From Mycolicibacterium flavescens (GTDB lineage Bacteria > Actinomycetota > Actinomycetes > Mycobacteriales > Mycobacteriaceae), in the NCBI GenBank assembly GCA_900637135.1, contig LR134353.1:1054001-1118000 (forward strand): a stretch of 64,000 bases of DNA, given 5' to 3'. The stretch's first letter is position 1; each line of letters starts with the position of its first letter. Shown piece by piece: positions 41,882 through 50,642 of the stretch. The position numbers and the translations under genes were made by a program. Below the pieces are notes generated by a model. The model had not been told where the DNA came from. It saw only the letters and a list, made by a program, of their open reading frames with translations, and ran no database searches.

Positions 41882-44017
41882 CTACGCCACCTGTAGAAGA
41901 ACGCCGGAATCGGGACTGGAAATCCGGTGGACGCCGGGATCGGTCTCTGATGTGTTCGGCTGTTTGAGCTCCGCGATGATCGTCTCGTAGTCGTCCGTCT
42001 GCCACGCCTTCATGAAGGCGTCCAGCGGGACCTTCATATTCTTCCCCTGCTCGGCGAAGCCGCTGTCGTTGAGGTAGACGACCCGCTCGTCGAAGTCGAT
42101 TCCCGTGACGACCACCTGGTGATCTGCGGCGTTGGCGCCCGTAGGCATCGGCCGGTTTTCGACAGCGCTCCAGATGGTTTCCCCGTGGAGTCCGACCGAC
42201 ACCGCCTTCTTGTCTTCCAGCGCGAAGGCGACCGCTCTCAACGCCAGGTTGCCCTCCGTTTTGTCGTACTCGGTGACAGTGGCCGCCACTCCGTATGCAT
42301 CCAGAAGTTTCACAGCATCTTTGATGTTGACGCCGTCCTGGGTGGTGTCCACGTACATCGGGTTACCCGGGTTGACAACGCTCTCGAGCTCCTGTGCCTT
42401 CAGTATGATGGCCTCTTCGTCGGGAATCTCTGGGGTGTTCTTGAGTTGATTGATGATCATCGCCGACGACATCAACACACAGTTCTGATACGACTGCGCT
42501 TGCCAGTACTGCTTGTTTGTTTCCGGGTCGCCGTACATGCCGGTGAAGACGGCTGGGGCGGTGAACCAATCCGACAGTCCGTGGATGAATTCGGTAACGG
42601 CGTAGGAGATGTAGTTGACGAACTCGGTCACGACGACCGCTGCGGTGTGGGCCAGTTCGGAGACCACGAACGCCGCGCTGCCGACGAGCGCACCGAGGGG
42701 GTTGTCCGCATATTGCGTCTCTACTTGCTCATTGAACGCGTCTGTGCGGGCAGCTTGGGCCACGATGAATGCTTCTATGCGCACGTCTCGGGCCTTGTAG
42801 AACGCTGCGGCCCGTTCGGCTGCGGTGGGTTCCACGGTCAGTTCATCGGGTACCGACCACGACGGGTGTTCGGTGTCCGAATCGGTCGTCGTCGTCGCGA
42901 CGGGAACCAATTCCTCCGGGGGGACTTCGGCGGTCAGCGTGTTGGTGACGTGCTGGGTGTCGATGGCCAACTGGTCATCGTTCATCCGCTCCAGATCGCG
43001 GCGCACCAGGTCCAGCGAGCCCACCAGGATCACGCCCGGAAGTGGCTGTACCGGCCCGTCAACTGCGGACAGTGGTGAGCCGACACCGACCGCCGACAGC
43101 AGGCCCGACACGATGCCGGTCGACGCTGTCGAGGGTCCGGCGTCGGGTGCTTGGGCCACCACAGTGCGGTGGTTGTCGGCACCGGAACCATCCGAGGGCA
43201 CCAGTTCGGCCTCGATCACCAGCGTGCTGGCTTCGGCGGCGGCCTCGACACCGATGATTTCAGCCGATGCTGTGACATCGGCTGGGCCGGAATCGGTTAC
43301 GTGTGCCAGGGATCGAGCGCTGATGGTGTCCTCGGGTCGGCTCGCGCTCGTCGCCCCCACAGCGGTCGCGGTGGTCCTCTGCGGGGTCACCAAAGAGTCG
43401 GTGGGCACGCGGTCGGATCGATTCTTCTTCTGCTCCCGCTCGATCGGGGCCTCAGAAACGACCGGGTCGGCCGGCGGAACCGAAGTATCCACCAGCACAG
43501 GCGAACTGGTGTCGACCTCGCCGACAGTGCTCGCAGCCGGTGTCGACGCGGCCGCAGCTGCGTCCGACTCTTTGGCCGACTCTGTCGCTGACTGCTTCGC
43601 CGATGAGTCCGCGGACTGCCGCTCGGCTGTCGACTTTTTCGTGGAGCGTGTCTCGGATGCATCTGCGGTGGGCGTTGTCGTCGAGCGTCCCGCACCGACA
43701 GATGTCCTGGGCTTTGTTCCCGAGACGGTCGACGTCGAGGAACTGCCCGTCGACTCCGAAGCTCCGTCCTTAGTCGCCGACGAAGACTCCGATGTACCCG
43801 TCGACCCCGACGGCGTGCTGCCCGTCGATCCGGATGACGAGCTCGTCGACCCCGATGAACCCGAAGACCCGGATGACGAGCTCGACGATGAACTGGAGGA
43901 CGACTGTCCTCCGTCGTCGGCGATCGCCGTCCCCATGCCGCAGGTGCCGACCAACCCCGCTACACCGAGCGAGAAGGCAACGGCCCCGACCCGTAACGCC
44001 ACCCTTGCCGAATTCAC
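41882..44017 (-). CDS. Exported Ser-rich protein with C-terminal C39-like cysteine peptidase domain
   Basis: 711 residues. A signal peptide ends near TAIADDGG. It is followed by about 150 residues of Ser/Gly/Thr low complexity, then an Ala/Thr/Val-rich linker and a helical region. A C-terminal domain of about 200 residues has the order of a papain-like C39 peptidase: Gln-x5-Cys in QAQSYQNCVLMSS, His in AADHQVVVTGID and Asn/Asp in VYLNDSGF. It may cleave proteins or peptides outside the cell, or be an inactive relative. It starts at a GTG whose ribosome site lies in a hairpin loop. The smaller secreted protein just upstream is on the same strand. Confidence 0.83.
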   Translation of the reverse strand: MNSARVALRVGAVAFSLGVAGLVGTCGMGTAIADDGGQSSSSSSSSSSSGSSGSSGSTSSSSGSTGSTPSGSTGTSESSSATKDGASESTGSSSTSTVSGTKPRTSVGAGRSTTTPTADASETRSTKKSTAERQSADSSAKQSATESAKESDAAAAASTPAASTVGEVDTSSPVLVDTSVPPADPVVSEAPIEREQKKNRSDRVPTDSLVTPQRTTATAVGATSASRPEDTISARSLAHVTDSGPADVTASAEIIGVEAAAEASTLVIEAELVPSDGSGADNHRTVVAQAPDAGPSTASTGIVSGLLSAVGVGSPLSAVDGPVQPLPGVILVGSLDLVRRDLERMNDDQLAIDTQHVTNTLTAEVPPEELVPVATTTTDSDTEHPSWSVPDELTVEPTAAERAAAFYKARDVRIEAFIVAQAARTDAFNEQVETQYADNPLGALVGSAAFVVSELAHTAAVVVTEFVNYISYAVTEFIHGLSDWFTAPAVFTGMYGDPETNKQYWQAQSYQNCVLMSSAMIINQLKNTPEIPDEEAIILKAQELESVVNPGNPMYVDTTQDGVNIKDAVKLLDAYGVAATVTEYDKTEGNLALRAVAFALEDKKAVSVGLHGETIWSAVENRPMPTGANAADHQVVVTGIDFDERVVYLNDSGFAEQGKNMKVPLDAFMKAWQTDDYETIIAELKQPNTSETDPGVHRISSPDSGVLLQVA

Positions 44018-44018
44018 G

Positions 44019-44046
44019 AGCGGTCCGCCACCTCCGTCGGACCGCT
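44019..44046 (-). promoter_or_regulatory. RNA hairpin presenting the ribosome site of the C39-like gene
   Basis: On the minus strand AGCGGTCCG and CGGACCGCT form a nine-base stem. Its ten-base loop contains GGAGG, and the GTG start follows directly after the stem. It also sits just after the stop of the upstream secreted-protein gene, so it could act as a terminator or a translation control element. Confidence 0.55.
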
Positions 44047-44060
44047 GACCTGGCGGATCA

Positions 44061-44288
44061 TCAGCTGCTCAGCCAGACGTACCAGAGACCGTCGCCGCCC
44101 TGACGGCAATCCCAATGCCCGTAATTGGCGTCACCCTGTGCGATCTCGACATTGGGGCCGTCGACATTGCAGGCCTCGAGCGTCGAATAGCCACCCTCCA
44201 CCTGAACCTCGTCAGCGTGTGCGACGCCGACACCGAGGGTGAGGAACCCACCCACTGTCAGCGCGCCCGCGGCGATCATTCTTCTCAT
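44061..44288 (-). CDS. Small secreted protein, mycobacterial type
   Basis: A 75-residue protein with signal peptide (MRRMIAAGALTVGGFLTLG) cut after AHA. The mature part of about 50 residues has two cysteines (EACNVDG, HWDCRQGG), probably one disulphide, and an aromatic end (GLWYVWLSS). The ATG at 44288 has GGAAGG nine bases upstream. No function is recognised. Confidence 0.8.
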   Translation of the reverse strand: MRRMIAAGALTVGGFLTLGVGVAHADEVQVEGGYSTLEACNVDGPNVEIAQGDANYGHWDCRQGGDGLWYVWLSS

Positions 44289-44439
44289 GCTTGTGCCTTC
44301 CATAGCTGCTGCTTCGACCCCCGCGCACTATTTGCCGGCATTTCGCCGCGCGCGCGGATTGAGAATTATTAACGCAACCGTTATGGTCCCGGCGGCAAAA
44401 AGTTATTAGTTCATCTGTTCAGATGACTACCGGACGGAT

Positions 44440-45114
44440 TCACAGATCGTCGACGCTGAGGATCTTGTCCTGGATCGCTCGAGCAACAAGAGCCGCCTTG
44501 GTCGGCGCAGGCCGGCCGACTGCCGCATACTTCGCCCTGACCCTTTGCAGGTGAGTCGCGACCGTGGAGGGCTCGATGTACAACCGCTCGGCGACCGCAT
44601 TCTTGTTCTCCGTCTGAAACCAGGCGATGAGCACCTGCTGCTCTCGGTGCGTCAGCTCCGGCCGTGCCTTCTGCCGGCCGCTGTGCAAGGTCGGAGCCGT
44701 CCTCGTGACCACGTGCGGCCGATCGGTGTGGGCGGCATCGATGGCCGCTGCCAGCACGTGTTCGGGTTCATGTTTGGCGATGCAGCTGACCGCCCCCGCG
44801 TCGAGGGTGGCGGAGACGACGTCGTCGTTGAACGAACAGGTGTAGACGACGACGCGGTGGCCTGCGCCGCAGACCTGGCGTAGCGCATCGAGGTCCGGGC
44901 CGCCGCCGTCGCAGGGCAGGTCGAACAACACCACCAGCCCGGGCGCGGCGGTCTGGTATGCCGCCGTGAACTCGGCTGGACTGGTGAAATGGCCGATGAT
45001 CTCTGCGCGTGGGTGGCTGCGCCTCAACCACGACTCGATACCCGCGTATACGACGCGTTGATTGCCGACCACCACGACCGATATCGAACGCTCCTCGTCG
45101 TCCGGCGGTGGCAT
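44440..45114 (-). CDS. NarL/LuxR-type regulator with atypical receiver domain
   Basis: A 224-residue protein with the layout of a NarL-type response regulator. The N-terminal receiver has LVVLFDLPCD (candidate phospho-Asp) and a Lys in CIAKHEP. The usual acidic pair after the first strand is replaced by GNQ (SVVVVGNQRVV), so phosphorylation may be lost. The C-terminal LuxR HTH reads LTHREQQVLIAWFQTENKN, then IEPSTVATHLQRVRAKY. No sensor kinase is adjacent. A 27-base palindrome lies 73-99 bases upstream. Confidence 0.87.
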   Translation of the reverse strand: MPPPDDEERSISVVVVGNQRVVYAGIESWLRRSHPRAEIIGHFTSPAEFTAAYQTAAPGLVVLFDLPCDGGGPDLDALRQVCGAGHRVVVYTCSFNDDVVSATLDAGAVSCIAKHEPEHVLAAAIDAAHTDRPHVVTRTAPTLHSGRQKARPELTHREQQVLIAWFQTENKNAVAERLYIEPSTVATHLQRVRAKYAAVGRPAPTKAALVARAIQDKILSVDDL

Positions 45115-45186
45115 GCCGCAGACCCCCTATGTCGTACAGTCGCCGCTGCAGTTGTTTGCCTATGAAAGCATTGCTACGCCGCCCCC

Positions 45187-45213
45187 GAGTTCGGTTTGCG
45201 CTAAATCGAACTC
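45187..45213. promoter_or_regulatory. 27-base imperfect palindrome upstream of the LuxR-type regulator
   Basis: Arms GAGTTCG and CGAACTC with matching inner TTT and AAA and only one mismatched pair, around a five-base centre GCGCT. A plausible operator for the adjacent regulator. Confidence 0.55.
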
Positions 45214-45345
45214 ATGGAACGGTGAGCGTCTGTGCGTCAGGCGGATGGTTGCCCATAACTGTACTGATTGAAACCCGAATAAACGCCAGGCCCCCCGGGC
45301 GGCAAGGCGCGGTACAGCAGGCAACGTCTGGTACGCCGAGACGTC

Positions 45346-45681
45346 TCAGCAGAACTGGTATTCGACGTCCCAGAAGCCGGGCGAAGGGATCCAGCGGGCC
45401 GAGAACTGTCCGCCGAGGGCGGGATTGGCGTCGTGGATCATTCCTGTCCCGCCGACGGCTTGGACGAAGCCCGGCGGATCCCAGGAGATCGAGACCGGGT
45501 CACCCGGCGTATCCGGCGTGCATCCGATCTGCTTGACGAGATAGCCGTCGGTGATCGTCCACTCGGCGCTGGCCTGATCCGGGCTCGGGGGAGGAGGGGA
45601 AGCGTGCGCGACAGTCGGGGCCCCGATGGTCGCCGCAGTCACCACGCCCGCCACCGAAATGATGAAACGTTGACCGCGCAT
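45346..45681 (-). CDS. Small secreted protein
   Basis: A 111-residue protein with a signal peptide (MRGQRFIISVAGVVTAATIG) cut after VAHA. The mature part has two cysteines (QIGCTPD and the C-terminal FC) and is Trp- and Pro-rich. AGGAGGTG lies a few bases before the ATG. Longer in-frame extensions overlap the divergent amidase gene. No family name can be given. Confidence 0.78.
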   Translation of the reverse strand: MRGQRFIISVAGVVTAATIGAPTVAHASPPPPSPDQASAEWTITDGYLVKQIGCTPDTPGDPVSISWDPPGFVQAVGGTGMIHDANPALGGQFSARWIPSPGFWDVEYQFC

Positions 45682-45868
45682 CCGACACCTCCTTGCACCC
45701 ACGATGTCTGTGACGTTAGACCGTTCGCGATCGGGTGGTTTCGTTTCGGCTGAGTCGGGATCGAACCGCCTCCGCGTCTGGACGTCAACGGTTTCGAACC
45801 TGACGGCAACATCGACGCAACACCGCGTGGATAGCTTCGGGCGACCGACAACCCGGGAGTCTGTGCAA

Positions 45869-47223
45869 ATGAATGAGTTGTTCGCCGAAGCCGCCGCCGA
45901 AACCCTCGCCAGAGGGATCGGGCGTCGCGATTTCGTTCGCGCGGTGGCAGCGGTGGGTGCCGGGACGGGCATCGGCGCCGTCGCGGCCGCCTGTGCCACG
46001 GGTGACACTCCCGCAGCGACCGGCACCACGACCGGACGCTTCGAGATCCTCCAACCCGACCACGGTGACATCGCCGGCGACCACTATCTGCGTTCGACAC
46101 CCGACCAGGTGCTGTGGGGCTATGTGCCGACAGTGCATGCCACGCCGGTGATTCGGATGCGTTCCGAGCAGACGATCACCGTGGACACCGTCTCCCACGA
46201 GGGCATCCTCGAGGATCAGGGCCGCAATCCGGTCGAGTACTTCGGCGGTAAGGGCGTCAGCGAATCCGACGTCCTGCAGGACGCCATTGTCGTCGCATCC
46301 GAATACGACCGCACACCGCGCAACTTCGACAAGGACGGCCCGCATGTGGTGACCGGCCCGGTGTTCGTCGAAGGTGCTCAGCCCGGCGATGTCCTGAAAA
46401 TCGAGACGCTACAGGCTATTCCGCGGGTGCCCTATGGTGTCGTCTCGAGCCGGCACGGTAAAGGTGCGCTCGCTCGCAAGGCGGACGGATCCGCCCCGGA
46501 CGGCATCAGTATCGAGGAAGTGATGCCGCCCGTGGCCACCGATCACAGGCCCAACGCGAACCCCGTCGAGTACGGCAATGTCTCCACTTTCACCGCCGTG
46601 GAGGACGGCCACGGCGTCATGTCCTACGGTGACGCGCGCGTGCGGTTCCCGCTGTTATCTTCATGGGCCTGATGGGTGTCGCCTTCTCCCAGGACCGGGA
46701 TATCACTGCGCCGACCGCGAATTCGATTCCCCCAACCGTTGGGGGCGGCAATATCGACATCCGGCTGCTTGGCGAGGGCTCCACGCTCTACCTACCTGTT
46801 TTCGCGGAGGGGGCCCGGTTCTACGCCGGCGATCCCCACATGGCCATGGGGGACGGTGAAGTGGCGCTCACCGCGATGGAGGGCTCTCTGCGCGGCACCT
46901 ACCGCCTGACGGTCTGTAAGCCGGGATCAGGAGATGCGCCATCGGTCGCATATCACTATCCGTTCGCCGAAACCGAATCCGCCTGGGTGCCAATAGGACT
47001 GTCCGATCCCGACGGGGCAATCGGAGGCAGCAGCAGCGCTTTGAACATCGCGATGCGCCGGGCGGTGGTCAACGCCCTGGACTTCCTGCAGAACGACCAG
47101 GGGATGGACCGCGCCACCGCCTACGCCTACCTCTCGGCCGCATCCGATTTCGTTGTCTCCCAAGTGGTCGACCGAACCGTTGGCGTGCATGGCCAGATCT
47201 ACAAATCGCACTTCGCGGTGTGA
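45869..47223 (+). pseudogene. Exported acetamidase/formamidase-type protein, broken by a one-base frameshift
   Basis: The first part (to a stop at 46672) and the second part (from about 46663) together make one FmdA/AmdA-family amidase of about 450 residues. The second part is shifted as expected after loss of one base near 46650-46656. Restoring one base joins RFPL to IFMGLMGVAF, the expected motif. The N-terminus has a twin-arginine signal (GRRDFVRAV) and a lipobox-like VAAAC, so the intact protein would be Tat-exported, whereas most family members are cytosolic. The ATG at 45869 follows GGGAG. A sequencing error, a true mutation and recoding cannot be told apart here. Confidence 0.82.
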
Positions 47224-47245
47224 GACGGACGCCGTGGCGGTGCTG

Positions 47246-47740
47246 TCACCCTCGTGACAGGTACTTGTCGAGCTTGTCCAGCTGAGCCTTGTAACCCCAC
47301 TTCATGCCGAATGCGGCCATCTTGGCCTTCGCGCCGATGTTGGTGATAGTGACGTTCAGCGCGACGACCGTCATCCCGTCCTTCTCGCTGAGGATGACGT
47401 CGTTGACGTGCTCGATCGTTGACCCCTCTTCCTCGCCCTCGGTCCACGATCGCGCGTCATACGTCAGGCGCGCGCGTTCCTCAATACGGGTGAAGGTGCC
47501 GCTCATCGGCCAGCGTGTGCCCTGGTACTTACCCATCGCCTCGCCCGCTTCCATGACGATGTAGATCTTTCCGCCGACCACGAGGTCGATCTCACATTCC
47601 GGCACGAACGTCTTCTCCGGACCCCACCACTCCCGCACCATGTTGGGGTCCGTCCAAGCCTGCCAAACGGTTTCGATAGGAGCGCGGTACGAGCGTTCGA
47701 GGTTCAGCTTCTTGGTCTTCTTGAACATCTGCATCAGCAT
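47246..47740 (-). CDS. SRPBCC/AHSA1-type START-like protein
   Basis: A 164-residue beta-barrel lipid- or ligand-binding domain of the Aha1-C/SRPBCC type: RSYRAPIETVWQAWTDPNMV, then WWGPEKTFVPECEIDLVVGG. A strong AAGGAGG precedes the start. It follows an ArsR gene by 44 bases on the same strand, the common ArsR–SRPBCC pairing in which the two are co-regulated. The ligand is unknown. Confidence 0.88.
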   Translation of the reverse strand: MLMQMFKKTKKLNLERSYRAPIETVWQAWTDPNMVREWWGPEKTFVPECEIDLVVGGKIYIVMEAGEAMGKYQGTRWPMSGTFTRIEERARLTYDARSWTEGEEEGSTIEHVNDVILSEKDGMTVVALNVTITNIGAKAKMAAFGMKWGYKAQLDKLDKYLSRG

Positions 47741-47784
47741 GGCGAATCCTCCTTGTGTCGATCGGCGGTCAAGCGGTGCAGCGG

Positions 47785-48144
47785 TCAGTCGTCATCGGCC
47801 CGGTCCTCAGTGCCTTCAGCGATGGACTCGAGATATCTGCCCAACGAGTCGAGGCGCGTCTCCCAGAGCTGCGCGAACGATTCGGCCCAGCGGCCGATCT
47901 CCTCGAACGGTGCGGCCTCCAGGTGGTAGATCCGCCGCCGAGCCACGGGTTGGCCGGCGACGATCCCCGAATCACCCAACACCCGAAGGTGCTTACTGAC
48001 CTGCGGCTGGCGAATTTCGAGTGTCTCGGCGATCTCGCCGACCGAAAGCGGCCCAGCACGCAACAATTCGACGATTTTCAGGCGGCTTGGCTCGGCAAGA
48101 GCTCCGAAGACCGTCGACTGCACGGGTTTGACGCTAGGGCCCAT
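47785..48144 (-). CDS. ArsR-family repressor
   Basis: A 119-residue winged-helix protein: FGALAEPSRLKIVELLRAG, then IRQPQVSKHLRVLGDSGIV and RRRIYHLEA. The cysteine metal motif (ELCVCDL) of metal sensors is absent, so it belongs to the non-metal subgroup usually paired with SRPBCC proteins. A perfect inverted repeat begins five bases before its start and is the probable operator. Confidence 0.88.
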   Translation of the reverse strand: MGPSVKPVQSTVFGALAEPSRLKIVELLRAGPLSVGEIAETLEIRQPQVSKHLRVLGDSGIVAGQPVARRRIYHLEAAPFEEIGRWAESFAQLWETRLDSLGRYLESIAEGTEDRADDD

Positions 48145-48148
48145 GACG

Positions 48149-48166
48149 TATTCCTGTCAAGGAATA
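48149..48166. promoter_or_regulatory. ArsR operator, perfect inverted repeat
   Basis: TATTCCT-GTCA-AGGAATA, seven-base arms and a four-base centre, in the 46-base gap between arsR and the divergent NAD-binding protein. It could control both. Confidence 0.7.
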
Positions 48167-48178
48167 TGTGCGAGAGGC

Positions 48179-48184
48179 TACCGT
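48179..48184 (+). promoter_or_regulatory. -10 box TACCGT of the NAD(P)-binding protein (leaderless)
   Basis: TANNNT hexamer six bases before the ATG at 48191. The GGAGGT in between is too close to the ATG to act as a ribosome site. Confidence 0.5.
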
Positions 48185-48190
48185 GGAGGT

Positions 48191-48844
48191 ATGGCTCGCA
48201 TCTCGATCTTCGGTGGCCACGGCAAGGTGGCCCTGCACCTGTCCCGGATCCTCAGTGAGCGCGGAGACGAAGTGACCTCGGTGTTTCGCAACCCGGATCA
48301 TTCGGAAGAGGTGATGGTGGCCGGGGCCCAGCCACTGGTGGGCGATATCGAGGCGCTGGACGTCGACGCCCTCACCGAAATCGTCGAGGGACATGACGCC
48401 GTGGTGTTTACCGCCGGCGCCGGTGGCGGCAACCCGACTCGCACCTATGCGGTGGATCGCGATGCCGCCATCCGCATCATCGATGCCGCCGAACGTGCGG
48501 GGGTGGCCAGGTTCATCATGGTGTCGTACTTCGGCGCAAGCCCTGATCACGGTGTGCCGAAAGACAATTCGTTCTTTCACTATGCCGAGGCCAAGGCCGC
48601 TGCCGATGCGCATCTTCGGTCCAGCGGTCTGCGCTGGACGATACTGGGTCCGGGCCGCCTCACCCTGGAGCCATCCACCGGCCGGATCGCCGTCGGTGCC
48701 GACGCGGTCGGCGGCGAAGTTTCCCGCGAAGACGTTGCGCTGGTCGCCGCTGCCTGCCTGGCAGATGAGGCCACCATTGGGCGCACGGTCGAGTTCAACA
48801 ACGGGGACATCCCGATCGCCGAGGCACTGTCGCGCCACGCGTGA
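48191..48844 (+). CDS. NAD(P)-binding atypical SDR (NmrA/YwnB-like)
   Basis: A 217-residue Rossmann protein: ISIFGGHGKVALHLSRIL at the start, VFTAGAGGGN, RFIMVSYFGA and YAEAKAAADAHLRSSG. This matches the atypical SDR group that senses or reduces with NAD(P)H, such as the YwnB/YhfK type. It is divergent from arsR with a shared operator region, so induction together with the SRPBCC pair is likely. Confidence 0.86.
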   Translation: MARISIFGGHGKVALHLSRILSERGDEVTSVFRNPDHSEEVMVAGAQPLVGDIEALDVDALTEIVEGHDAVVFTAGAGGGNPTRTYAVDRDAAIRIIDAAERAGVARFIMVSYFGASPDHGVPKDNSFFHYAEAKAAADAHLRSSGLRWTILGPGRLTLEPSTGRIAVGADAVGGEVSREDVALVAAACLADEATIGRTVEFNNGDIPIAEALSRHA

Positions 48845-49013
48845 GCACCTCTTAGCCATAAGGCTGCAAATCCGGTCGCCCAGTCAACTGCGCGACGGAA
48901 AAGTCCACCGGAGCCGACACCGCTGTGGTCGTCTGGCCCCCATTCCCGGCGCTGCGGTCATACGATCGGCGCAATCGTCGCACGCCGAGCGGCCCCCGGG
49001 AAGGACACCGCGC

Positions 49014-49931
49014 TTGACCACACACGAACCAGCACGAGAGCCTGTGCGCTGGGCGACGCCGTCACGAGTTTTGGCTCTCGTTGCCGCGGGAGTGTTGGCG
49101 GCGGGATGCGGAAGTTCGGGAGGAGAGGCGGCGGACACCCACGACGCGGCGAAATCGCCTACCTCCCAGGGGTCCCCGGCTGCGCAGAACCCAGACCCTC
49201 CACCGGACCCGAGCGCGCCCGCCGACGGCGAGATGGTCGTCTTCTATGACATGGCCACCACCCCCGAAGCGACGAATGGGCGCAACATCATGCAGGACGA
49301 TCAACTGCTCGAAGCCCTCGCCAATGACATCAACGAGACGCTCAAGTTGCCCCACAACATTTCGTTGCGCGGCTCGCAGTGCGACGAGCCCAACGCCTAT
49401 TGGAGCGCCGACGACAACACCATCACCCTCTGTTATGAGGATGTGGACTGGGCGCAGCGAGTCTTTACCGAAGCCGGTGACCCCGATCCGAAGGCGTCGG
49501 CGCTCAATTCCGAGTACGCGACGTTCTACCACGAGGTCGGGCACATGGCGATCAGCATCTACGACCTTCCCGTGACCGGGCGCGAGGAGGACGTGGCCGA
49601 TCAGCTCGCTGCCTTCGTGCTGTTGGCGCCCGGTGAAGACGGTCATGCCGACCCCGAATCGGTACAGGCGGTCAAGGATTTCGCGCGGGCATTCGGCGCC
49701 TCCGGTGCGCAGGCCACGGAGCTGACCGCAGACGACTTCGCCGACGAGCACTCGCTGGATGAGACCCGTATGTACAACCTGGAGTGCTGGATCTACGGCT
49801 CTGATCCCAAGGCCAACGCCGACCTCGTCTCAAGCGGTCAGCTCCCCGAGGAGCGGGCGTCGGGATGCCCAGCGGAGTGGGAACAACTCGATCAAGCTTG
49901 GTCGACGTTGCTCGATCCCTACTTCAAATAG
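49014..49931 (+). CDS. DUF4344 putative zinc metallopeptidase, lipoprotein
   Basis: About 305 residues. The N-terminal hydrophobic segment ends in a lipobox (VLAAGC), followed by a Pro/Ser/Asp-rich linker and a domain with HEVGH (in TFYHEVGHMAI), the HExxH zinc motif of DUF4344. A downstream acidic stretch (REEDVADQLAAFVLL) likely gives the third ligand. The TTG start is chosen because GGAAGGA lies nine bases upstream. Four cysteines may form disulphides. It is probably a cell-surface peptidase. Confidence 0.84.
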   Translation: MTTHEPAREPVRWATPSRVLALVAAGVLAAGCGSSGGEAADTHDAAKSPTSQGSPAAQNPDPPPDPSAPADGEMVVFYDMATTPEATNGRNIMQDDQLLEALANDINETLKLPHNISLRGSQCDEPNAYWSADDNTITLCYEDVDWAQRVFTEAGDPDPKASALNSEYATFYHEVGHMAISIYDLPVTGREEDVADQLAAFVLLAPGEDGHADPESVQAVKDFARAFGASGAQATELTADDFADEHSLDETRMYNLECWIYGSDPKANADLVSSGQLPEERASGCPAEWEQLDQAWSTLLDPYFK

Positions 49932-49934
49932 CGG

Positions 49935-50642
49935 TCACTCCTCGGTGGGGCACAACAGCGAGTGCACGAGACCTGTTTCCTCGTAACGGAATTCGTGCGC
50001 GGGATGTCGCACGGGCTCGACGGTGGCGTCGTGGTGCACGATGACCCCACCACCGGCGGGGATGCCGATCCCGGTTGCGGCTCCCTGCATCGAATGGATT
50101 GTTCCTGACAGCCGCGCCCAGCCGGAGCGCTCGTCGTGCGTATCGATGATCGCGGGAACGAACTTGAACACGTCGAGCAGTTCTGTGGCCGCCGACTCGG
50201 ATGTCTCGACGATTCCGTAGCTGCCGAGCTGGATCGCACCGGCGGAGATGCCGACCAGGACAGCGCCATGCGCGTACCGAGCCCGGATCACGTCCGCCAT
50301 GCCGGTGCTCTCGAAGACGTTCCAGCCGATCCGCACATCACCGCCGGCGAGGACGACCACGCTGGCCCGCTCGAGGAACGCGCGATCGTCCGCGCCGAAC
50401 GACGAGTCGACCATGCGGAGGTCGGCGATTCCGACGTCGTCCATGGCCGCTTCGAAGATGTCGTAGAACTCCGGACGATCACCGTTGGACGCGCCGATGT
50501 AGGCGGCACTCAGGGGTGCGTGTCGAGCCAACTCGTCGACCGCGGGCTCGAGCAGCAGCCGCTCCTGTCGTTTCCAGAACAGCAGCTGACTGTCTGCCAG
50601 TAGGAAGAGCGGTCGCAGGTGGCCCTGGGGAGCCGACGTCAA
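49935..50642 (-). CDS. Peptidase S51-family protein (cyanophycinase/dipeptidase E-like)
   Basis: A 235-residue cytosolic protein. The nucleophile Ser lies in VGISAGAIQL, the GxSAGA elbow of S51 peptidases. VVVLAGGDVRIGW provides the glycine-rich strand and a His/Asp-rich region follows. The start is a TTG that overlaps the stop of the upstream gene as TTGA. The longer open frame overlaps that gene. Cyanophycin itself is not expected in mycobacteria, so it probably cleaves Asp- or Glu-dipeptides. Confidence 0.8.
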   Translation of the reverse strand: MTSAPQGHLRPLFLLADSQLLFWKRQERLLLEPAVDELARHAPLSAAYIGASNGDRPEFYDIFEAAMDDVGIADLRMVDSSFGADDRAFLERASVVVLAGGDVRIGWNVFESTGMADVIRARYAHGAVLVGISAGAIQLGSYGIVETSESAATELLDVFKFVPAIIDTHDERSGWARLSGTIHSMQGAATGIGIPAGGGVIVHHDATVEPVRHPAHEFRYEETGLVHSLLCPTEE

